A stretch of 64,000 nucleotides of DNA from Azospirillum doebereinerae (GTDB lineage Bacteria > Pseudomonadota > Alphaproteobacteria > Azospirillales > Azospirillaceae): assembly GCF_003989665.1 (NCBI RefSeq), contig NZ_RZIJ01000005.1, positions 242,588-306,587 on the forward strand, given 5' to 3'. This document shows, piece by piece, positions 58,556 to 64,000 of the stretch (position 1 is the first letter of the stretch; each line of letters starts with the position of its first letter). Under the pieces are notes generated by a model. That model saw only the letters and a list, made by a program, of their open reading frames with translations, was not told the DNA's origin and ran no database searches. The position numbers were made by a program, and so were the translations under genes.

Positions 58556-58588
58556 GGGGGGCTGCCGCGAGGCGGCCCCTTTTTCTTT
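58556..58588 (+). terminator. Rho-independent terminator of pckG
   Basis: GGGGCTGCC pairs with GGCGGCCCC (one G-T pair) around a 4-base GCGA loop, followed by TTTTTCTTT, 26 bases past the pckG stop. Confidence 0.92.
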
Positions 58589-58737
58589 GAGGCGCCGTTC
58601 CGTCGGTCTCCTCGGTGGTGCGTGTGGCTTGTCCCTGCGTGCAGCGGGGGGAGGCCGGAGGCTCGGCAAAATACGGGCCTGATTTCGAACGTCCCGCGCA
58701 GAGCCGCCGCGCCCGAAACGCAAGGGTATAAAGCGAT

Positions 58738-58763
58738 CAATTATATTGCGCACAATTAAATTG
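58738..58763. promoter_or_regulatory. OhrR-like operator upstream of ohr
   Basis: Two similar 11-base near-palindromes, CAATTATATTG (58738-58748) and CAATTAAATTG (58753-58763), sit in an A+T-rich patch 63 bases upstream of the ohr ATG. They resemble the ACAATT-AATTGT elements bound by OhrR. Peroxide-oxidised OhrR would leave the site and induce both genes. Confidence 0.7.
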
Positions 58764-58825
58764 AACGCTATTGTCCGTTTCATCGAACACGCACCAAACC
58801 AAACCGAACCCAAGGAGACCAACCG

Positions 58826-59245
58826 ATGTCCGCTCTCTACACCGCCAACGCCCGCACCTCCGGTGGCCGCGACGGCCATGTCCAGACCGACGACGGCCTG
58901 CTGAACATCGACCTTGCCATGCCCAAGAGCCTCGGTGGCAAGGGCGGCGCCACCAACCCCGAGCAGCTTTTCGCCGCCGGCTACGCAGCCTGCTTCGAAA
59001 GCGCGGTCCGCCACGTCGCCCGCCTGCAAAAACTGCCGTTGACCGACGCCTCGGTCGCGTCCACGGTCGGTCTGCATCAGACGCCGGAAGGCGGTTTCGC
59101 CCTCTCGGTCGCGCTGGCGGTCGAGGTCAAGGGTCTGGCCCAGGACGTCGCCGACGAGCTGGTCGCCACCGCCCACCGCGTCTGCCCCTATTCCAACGCC
59201 GTGCGCGGCAACATCGACGTGGCTCTCAGCGTCCAGGCGGCATGA
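58826..59245 (+). CDS. ohr: Organic hydroperoxide resistance protein Ohr
   Basis: A 139-residue Ohr/OsmC-fold peroxidase. The two catalytic cysteines are in AAGYAACFESAVRHVA and AHRVCPYSNAVRGN; the conserved arginine and glutamate are present in the surrounding segments. It reduces organic hydroperoxides, using lipoyl proteins as donor. The ATG follows AAGGAG. Its stop overlaps the ohrR start (ATGA), so repressor and enzyme are one operon. Confidence 0.95.
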   Translation: MSALYTANARTSGGRDGHVQTDDGLLNIDLAMPKSLGGKGGATNPEQLFAAGYAACFESAVRHVARLQKLPLTDASVASTVGLHQTPEGGFALSVALAVEVKGLAQDVADELVATAHRVCPYSNAVRGNIDVALSVQAA

Positions 59246-59766
59246 CCGACGACACGACCAGCACCGGGGGGGCGGCGACCCCGTCCCCCGCTTCCGATCC
59301 CCCTGTTGCCGATGGCCCCGCTTCCGGTGGCCCGGCCGGCGGCGAGCTTCTCCGGCTCGACCGCCAGCTGTGCTTCGCGCTCTATTCGGCGAGCAACCGG
59401 ATCACCCGGCTGTACCGCCCGCTGCTCGACAAGCTGGGGCTGACCTACCCGCAGTATCTGGCGATGCTGGTGCTGTGGGAACGCGCGCCCCGCACGGTGG
59501 GCGAACTGGGCGACGCGCTGGATCTGGATTCCGGCACGCTGACCCCGCTCCTGAAGCGGATGGAGGCCAACGGTCTGGTCGCCCGCCGCCGCGACCCCGC
59601 CGATGAACGCCGCGTGATCGTGGAACTGACCGAAGCCGGCGCGGCCCTGCGCGAACAGGCCCTGTCGGTCCCTGTGACCTTGGCGTGCCATTTCGCCCTG
59701 CCGCTCGACGAGGTCGGCCCGTTGCGCGACCGCATCAAGGCCTTGCTCCCTCCTGAAAAACCCTGA
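59242..59766 (+). CDS. ohrR: Organic hydroperoxide sensor/repressor OhrR
   Basis: A 174-residue MarR-family regulator. A Ser/Pro/Gly-rich extension of about 36 residues precedes the core. The peroxide-sensing cysteine is in LDRQLCFALYSASN, the recognition helix in LDLDSGTLTPLLKRME, and the wing has RDPADERRVIVELT. Another cysteine (LACHFALP) near the C-terminus could form the intersubunit disulfide of two-Cys OhrR. It represses ohr through the elements at 58738-58763. Translationally coupled to ohr. Confidence 0.93.
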   Translation: MTDDTTSTGGAATPSPASDPPVADGPASGGPAGGELLRLDRQLCFALYSASNRITRLYRPLLDKLGLTYPQYLAMLVLWERAPRTVGELGDALDLDSGTLTPLLKRMEANGLVARRRDPADERRVIVELTEAGAALREQALSVPVTLACHFALPLDEVGPLRDRIKALLPPEKP

Positions 59767-59948
59767 CGCGCCAGTCCTTTCGTGACAGTCGGGGCCACCC
59801 CCGGTAGGATCGCCGCGCTCTGTCGCGAAAGCGGTAGGCCGTTCGGACGTTCACGGAAACTCAACCGGTTTGACCGTGAATCCAACCGGACAGGCCGACG
59901 CTACGCGCCGATCGGCGTCTCCGGCCGGATTCAGAAGGAAAAGACCGT

Positions 59949-60809
59949 ATGTTCGTGATGATCGGGTTGGTCACCGTGATCTTCTGCGTGTTCGGGGGCT
60001 ACGTCCTCGGCGGTGGCCATATGGGCGTGCTTTGGATGCCCTTCGAGTTCATGATCATCCTGGGCGCCGGCATCGGCGGCTTTCTGATCGCGAATTCGAA
60101 GAACGTCATCAGTCATACGGGCAAGGAGATCGGCCACTTGTTCAAGGGGCCGAAATACAAGAAGGACAATTATCTCGAAGCCCTGACCATGATGTATCAG
60201 GTCTTCAAGATCGCCAAGACCAAGGGCCTGCTGGCGCTCGAACAGCACATCGAGAAGCCGGAGGATTCCCCGCTTTTCCAGCAATTCCCCAAATTCTACG
60301 CCGACCACCACGCCATCGCCTTCCTCTGCACCTATCTGCGCCTGATGTCGTTGGGCGCCGACAACCCGCACGAGCTGGTCGATCTGATGGACGAGGACAT
60401 CGAGACCATGCATCACGAACACCAGTCGGTGGCCGACGCCGTGCAGGCGGTGGCGGACGCCGTGCCGGCGCTGGGCATCGTCGCGGCGGTGCTGGGCGTG
60501 ATCCACACCATGGGCTCGATCTCCGAGCCGCCGGAGGTGCTGGGCAAGCTGATCGGCGGCGCGCTGGTCGGCACCTTCTTCGGCATTCTCGTCGCCTACG
60601 GCTTCATGGCCCCGATCGCCAGCGGGCTGAAGGGCATCTACCACGCCGAGGGCAAATACTATCAGATGATGAAGACCGGGCTGATCGCCCATCTGTCCGG
60701 CTATGCCCCGGCGATCTCCGTGGAGTTCGCCCGCAACGTGCTGGAACCCGAATACCGCCCGACCTTCGCCCAGGTCGAAGAGGCCACCGCCGCCCTGCCG
60801 CCGGCCTGA
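59949..60809 (+). CDS. motA: Flagellar motor stator protein MotA
   Basis: A 286-residue inner-membrane stator protein with four TM segments (about 1-22, 30-48, 165-190, 200-225). The long cytoplasmic loop between TM2 and TM3 has KEIGHLFKGPKYKKDNYLEALTMMYQVFKIA, and the proline motif before TM3 (ADAVPALGIVAAVLGVIHTMG) is typical. It forms the proton channel with MotB. No motB lies in the window: the next gene is an unrelated transferase 13 bases on. Split motA and motB loci are known in other alphaproteobacteria. About 180 bases separate it from ohrR. Confidence 0.94.
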   Translation: MFVMIGLVTVIFCVFGGYVLGGGHMGVLWMPFEFMIILGAGIGGFLIANSKNVISHTGKEIGHLFKGPKYKKDNYLEALTMMYQVFKIAKTKGLLALEQHIEKPEDSPLFQQFPKFYADHHAIAFLCTYLRLMSLGADNPHELVDLMDEDIETMHHEHQSVADAVQAVADAVPALGIVAAVLGVIHTMGSISEPPEVLGKLIGGALVGTFFGILVAYGFMAPIASGLKGIYHAEGKYYQMMKTGLIAHLSGYAPAISVEFARNVLEPEYRPTFAQVEEATAALPPA

Positions 60810-60822
60810 CGGGAGAACCGGC

Positions 60823-61779
60823 ATGGCCGAGGTTTCCATCGCCTGGAACGAGGGCACGCTGGGCGAGTGGGACGCGCTGTTCGCCCGCGTCTGCCGCTCG
60901 ACCCTGCCACAGAGCTTCGCCTATGGCCGGGCCATGGGGCGGACCTACGGCTACCTGCCCAAGCTGGGCGTGATCCGGCGCGACGGCGCGCCCATCGGTC
61001 TGGTCCAAGTCCTGGAACGGCGGATGCTGAAGCTGTTCCACGACCGCCATCTCCACCGCGGCCCCCTGTGGCTGGACGGCGCCGAGCTGGACGCCGAGAC
61101 ACTGGAAGCCACCCTCCGCCTCCTGCGCAAGGCTTGCCCGCGCTCGCCGCTCAGCCGCGCCAGCCTGCTGCCGGAGCTGCCGGCGACGCCGGAGACCGAG
61201 GCTCTGCTCGCCCGTTGCGGCTTCCGCAAGAGCGGCCCCGGCTACCAGACCGTCTGGCTCGACCTGACCCCGGACGAGGAGGCGCTGAAGGCCGGGCTGG
61301 CCCGCGACTGGCGCAAGCGCCTGCGTCTGGCCGACCGGAGCGGCTTCGTCATCGACTCCGACTGGAAGGCCGACAACCTCCCCTGGCTGATGAAGCAGGA
61401 GCACGACCAGGCCGTGGTCAAAGGGTTCCGCCCGATGACCGGCGCCTTGGCGGTGCGGCTGCGCAACGCGATGGTCAAGGGCGGCCGGGCGGGGGAGGGC
61501 GCGCTGATGGTGACGGCGCTGGACACGGTGACCCCCGTGGCCTGCACCCTGTTCTTCCGCCACGGAAGTGTGGCGACCAGCCAGATCGGCTGGGCCAGCG
61601 AGGCCGGCCGCAAGACCGGCGCCATGCGGCTGGTGATGTGGAAGGGCATCCTGGCGCTGAAGCGGGCCGGCGTCCGCACGCTGGATCTCGGCGGCATCAA
61701 CCCCGACGCCCCCGGCCTTGCCGAGTTCAAGCTGGGCACCGGCGCTCAGGCCACCGAATCCGTCGGCCAGTACCGCTAG
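60823..61779 (+). CDS. FemAB/GNAT-like acyltransferase-fold protein
   Basis: A 318-residue protein with a double GNAT-like architecture similar to the BioF2/FemAB group. The N-terminal part has TLPQSFAYGRAMGRTYGYLP and the second half VACTLFFRHGSVATSQIGWASEAGR followed by GVRTLDLGGINPDAPGLAEFKLGTGA, where the last piece resembles the DLGG-FK(L)-G signature of FemX/peptidyl transferases. Such proteins use aminoacyl-tRNA or acyl-CoA donors; the acceptor here is unknown. It starts 13 bases after motA, so it is probably co-transcribed, though a functional link to the motor is not obvious. Confidence 0.72.
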   Translation: MAEVSIAWNEGTLGEWDALFARVCRSTLPQSFAYGRAMGRTYGYLPKLGVIRRDGAPIGLVQVLERRMLKLFHDRHLHRGPLWLDGAELDAETLEATLRLLRKACPRSPLSRASLLPELPATPETEALLARCGFRKSGPGYQTVWLDLTPDEEALKAGLARDWRKRLRLADRSGFVIDSDWKADNLPWLMKQEHDQAVVKGFRPMTGALAVRLRNAMVKGGRAGEGALMVTALDTVTPVACTLFFRHGSVATSQIGWASEAGRKTGAMRLVMWKGILALKRAGVRTLDLGGINPDAPGLAEFKLGTGAQATESVGQYR

Positions 61780-61836
61780 CTTGCCGCCCGCCGCCGCTTG
61801 GCCCATCCTCTTTTCACACCGTCACCGGGGGAACCC

Positions 61837-62010
61837 ATGTCCGACAACGACGCGCTGAAGCCGGGCGAGGCCGAACTCGCCATCGAACGCGCCATGCAGC
61901 AGAAGCCCAAGGCGATGCTGGTGCGCGAGAAGCTGCAACGGCTGCTGGACGACGAGCACAGCGCCCGGCAGTTGATGGGCGCCATCCGCGGCATGATGCG
62001 CCGGGACTGA
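61837..62010 (+). CDS. Small hypothetical protein
   Basis: A 57-residue, highly charged helical protein (ALKPGEAELAIERAMQQKPK then LVREKLQRLLDDEHSARQLM). The ATG follows GGGGGAA at good spacing. No cysteines, membrane segment or known domain. It lies 57 bases after the FemAB-like gene on the same strand and 18 bases from the convergent M23 peptidase end. Function unknown; coding is supported by the ribosome site and by composition. Confidence 0.6.
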   Translation: MSDNDALKPGEAELAIERAMQQKPKAMLVREKLQRLLDDEHSARQLMGAIRGMMRRD

Positions 62011-62028
62011 GCGTCCCGGCTTCCGTTC

Positions 62029-63375
62029 TCAGCAACTCGTCGCCTTCGAACAGCCCTTCTCGTCCGGCGTGCCGGGGGTGCGCGCCAGTTGCAGGCCGCC
62101 GCGCGTGTCCTCGAAGGACTTCTCCAGCGCGCGGATGGTCTGCTGGAAGGCCTGAAGCTCCCGCCCCGCCAACTTTTCGCCGGTCGGCAGATCGATGGAG
62201 CGCGGGTTGACCTGACGGCCGCCCTTCAGCACCTCGTAATGCAGATGCGCGCCGGTGACCCGCCCGGTGGCGCCGACATAGCCGATGACGTCGCCCTGCT
62301 CGACCTTGCCGCCGCGCCGGCTGTCCTTGGCGAAACGGCTCATGTGGGCGTAGGCGGTCGAGACCTCGGTGTTGTGGCGGATTCGGATGTAGTTTCCGTA
62401 GGCGCCGAACGGCCCGACCTGCTCGATCACGCCCCGGCCGGCAGCGTAGATCGGCGTCCCCTTCGGCGCGCCGAAATCGACTCCCTGGTGCATCTTGCTG
62501 AACCCGAGGATCGGGTGGTTGCGCATGCCGAAGCCCGAGGTGATGCGGGCGCCGTCGATGGGTGTGCGCAGCAAGGCGCGCCGGATGCTCTCGCCGTCGC
62601 GGTTGTAATAGTCGATGCGACCGTCGCGCGTCTTGAAGCGGTAGATCGGCATGTCCTCGCCGCTCAGCGCCAGCGAGGCGTAAAGCACGTCGCCGTCGCC
62701 GACGACCGTGCCGTCCGGCGTCACCATCTGCTCGTACAGCATCTCGAACCGGTCGCCCGGCTGCAGGTCGCGCTGGAAATCGACGTCGTAGGAATAGTCA
62801 CGGATGAAGGCCATCATCACCGACAGCGGGACGCCGGCGGCGCTGCCCGCCTCGAACAGGCTGGAGCGGATGACGCCCTGCGCGGCGATCAGCTTGCGGC
62901 TGACCGGCTTTTCCACCTGGCTGGAGGTGAAGCCGGTCTCCCCCTTGCGGGTGATCGACACCGAGCGGACCGGGTCGGGCACGAACTCCAGCCCGAGGAA
63001 GCGGCGCGTTCCGCCACGGCGCGGCTCGAACAGAACCGTCACCCGCTGCCCGGCCTTCAGCTTGCGCGGGTCGTAGACGTCGCGCAGCGCGGCGATGGCG
63101 CTGCTGGCCTCGCTGCGTGGAACGGCGGCGCCGGTCAGCAGATCCATGAGGGTGTCGCCCTCGCCGACCGACAGCGTGCGTCGGTCGATGGCAGGGGCGA
63201 GGGCGGGCTTGTCCTTGGCGGCGGCGCGGTGGACCCGCTCCAACTCGCGCTCCATCTCCGTGGAGGGCGTCTCCACACCAAGGGCGCGCGACGCGGTGGG
63301 AGTCACGATCCCCGCCAAGCCGGCGGCGATCAAGGCGAGCGTGGGAAGGCGGCAAAGCCTCGAACGCACCGTCAT
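62029..63375 (-). CDS. M23-family murein endopeptidase
   Basis: A 448-residue periplasmic protein. The signal peptide (MTVRSRLCRLPTLALIAAGLAGIVTPTASRA) is followed by an OapA/LysM-like domain (about 55-130, TLSVGEGDTLMDLL and LKAGQRVTVLFEPR), a Csd3-like middle region, and a C-terminal LytM domain with the zinc ligands in MHQGVDFGAPKGTPI, STAYAHMSRF and GAHLHYEVLKGG. All appear intact, so it should cleave peptidoglycan crosslinks (MepM-like). The ATG at 63375 follows AGGAG. Divergent from the rRNA leader. Confidence 0.92.
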   Translation of the reverse strand: MTVRSRLCRLPTLALIAAGLAGIVTPTASRALGVETPSTEMERELERVHRAAAKDKPALAPAIDRRTLSVGEGDTLMDLLTGAAVPRSEASSAIAALRDVYDPRKLKAGQRVTVLFEPRRGGTRRFLGLEFVPDPVRSVSITRKGETGFTSSQVEKPVSRKLIAAQGVIRSSLFEAGSAAGVPLSVMMAFIRDYSYDVDFQRDLQPGDRFEMLYEQMVTPDGTVVGDGDVLYASLALSGEDMPIYRFKTRDGRIDYYNRDGESIRRALLRTPIDGARITSGFGMRNHPILGFSKMHQGVDFGAPKGTPIYAAGRGVIEQVGPFGAYGNYIRIRHNTEVSTAYAHMSRFAKDSRRGGKVEQGDVIGYVGATGRVTGAHLHYEVLKGGRQVNPRSIDLPTGEKLAGRELQAFQQTIRALEKSFEDTRGGLQLARTPGTPDEKGCSKATSC

Positions 63376-63600
63376 TCTCCTAATCCTATATGGATCATCC
63401 GACACGCGGGGGCGGGGGTTCCCTAACGATCGAGGTACGACCATTGGCTAGGAACGATGCGCGTCGGGCGGGTTGCTGTCAATTGGCGGGAAACCGTTGG
63501 CCTGAGCCGTCCGAAGACCGCTCCCTTACACCGAATCCCGCCTCGGCTTCCGTGAAAAGAGAAACCGTCAGAAATTTTTCATGGAGACGCAAAAAAGGTG

Positions 63601-63630
63601 TTGCGCGGTTTGGGTTGGGGCGCCTATAAC
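63601..63630 (+). promoter_or_regulatory. Probable rRNA operon promoter
   Basis: TTGCGC (63601-63606) and TATAAC (63625-63630) are separated by 18 bases and followed by CCGCTCC. Upstream are A- and T-runs (AAATTTTTC and AAAAAAG) that could act as an UP element. This sits at the head of what looks like a ribosomal RNA leader. Confidence 0.6.
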
Positions 63631-63636
63631 CCGCTC

Positions 63637-64000
63637 CACCGACGGGGCGGCGCTTCACGAAGCGGCGCGGCGGCGGAGAAAAAGGAAGCGAAAACAAGCG
63701 GTTGGTTCGGCAGCGCCGGTCCGGTTCGCGGTTTGGAGCTTCCGGTTTCGCAAAAGAATTCTCGGCCTTCTCCGGCTCGCCTCCCTGAAAGATGGGGGAT
63801 GGGGGAGAGGTCGATGCGGCGCTTCGGCGCTGCGGGATGTTTGACAAGTTTATACCGTGTTGTGAGAAGGGATGCGCAGGCGGCGGTGAGGGTTTCACCG
63901 TTTGAGCGTTTGGTTCCGGTTCGTGAATGGGATCGGCACAAAACGCGGACGTCTGTTCGCATCCAAAGTTGAAGCAAGCAAACTGTAACAGGTTTTACGC
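63637..64000 (+). ncRNA. Probable leader of an rRNA operon (16S gene just beyond window)
   Basis: About 360 bases with no gene-like frame. It contains hairpins CGCTTC-AC-GAAGCG (63651-63664) and GCGGCGC-TTCG-GCGCTGC (63816-63833, a UUCG tetraloop), then TGTTTGACAAG (63839-63849), a boxA-like antitermination element, and GAGAAGGGATGCGCAGGCGG (63864-63883), a segment I associate with alphaproteobacterial 16S leaders. The 16S start itself (GAGTTTGATC) is not reached in the window, so this is inference. Confidence 0.6.

Noticed and set aside
63390..63977. Several open frames at the right end of the window
   Set aside because: No ribosome sites or conserved composition, and the sequence reads as an rRNA leader.

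Overview
The window is a gene-dense, very high G+C stretch of an alphaproteobacterial chromosome, almost certainly Azospirillum or a very close relative. The best evidence is a PII protein at 32449-32787 whose sequence, as I remember it, is nearly identical to GlnZ of Azospirillum brasilense and which sits beside an aminotransferase gene. Other alphaproteobacterial signatures are the tsaE-amgK-murU-addB-addA-trxA cluster, the chvI-chvG-hprK-rapZ-EIIA-HPr-EI cluster with pckG nearby, a motA separated from motB, and an organic-hydroperoxide module (ohr-ohrR). The gene content is housekeeping: I see no prophage, insertion sequence, CRISPR array, secretion system or other accessory island.

Layout. 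1-8.7 kb: PHB depolymerase (phaZ), a Pat-type acyl-CoA synthetase/acetyltransferase, lactate dehydrogenase, a VapBC-type toxin-antitoxin pair, pyrophosphatase and an orphan YejA-like binding protein. 8.9-18.3 kb: a compact minus-strand operon tsaE-amgK-murU-addB-addA plus trxA (tRNA modification, cell-wall recycling, double-strand break repair). 18.4-25.3 kb: a conserved hypothetical, a TrxR-like ferredoxin-NADP reductase, a membrane-anchored GH17 protein, a LysE-type exporter, a REC/HD-GYP regulator and dapB. 25.4-28.0 kb: znuA divergent from znuCB around a Zur-like palindrome. 28.1-39.3 kb: a possible 23-residue hydrophobic peptide gene, ftsK, an aminotransferase, glnZ with a sigma-54-like promoter, ubiH-like, lolA, hdeD-like, marR-like, a fumarylacetoacetase-fold gene, xthA and an M15-type lipoprotein. 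39.5-42.6 kb: isocitrate lyase (aceA) divergent from a ScfR/RamB-like regulator. 42.8-48 kb: a plant-type ferredoxin-NADP reductase, a Spy/CpxP-like protein divergent from a two-component system, and an HI0607-type shikimate dehydrogenase-like gene. 48-58.5 kb: regulatory PTS (EI, HPr, EIIA), rapZ, short hprK, chvG-chvI, a HugZ-like flavoprotein and GTP-type PEP carboxykinase. 58.8-63.4 kb: ohr-ohrR, motA, a FemAB/GNAT-like gene and an M23 peptidase. The last ~400 bases look like the promoter and leader of a ribosomal RNA operon whose 16S gene would begin just past the window.

How it fits together. Several loci connect carbon storage and gluconeogenesis: phaZ releases hydroxybutyrate, aceA and its regulator handle C2 carbon, pckG starts gluconeogenesis, and the ChvGI/PTS/HprK cluster is the usual alphaproteobacterial place where envelope and carbon/nitrogen signals meet. 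GlnZ adds nitrogen sensing. Envelope upkeep recurs (AmgK/MurU, LolA, M15 and M23 proteins, Spy-like protein, FtsK).

Most intergenic gaps without promoters are filled by G+C-rich palindromic repeats. Four of them are copies of one ~110-bp composite element with a conserved 27-base core. I found no convincing new multi-gene system; the most unusual items are this repeat, the 23-residue peptide with a strongly structured leader, the Walker A change in RapZ, and the operator arrangements at znuC and aceA.
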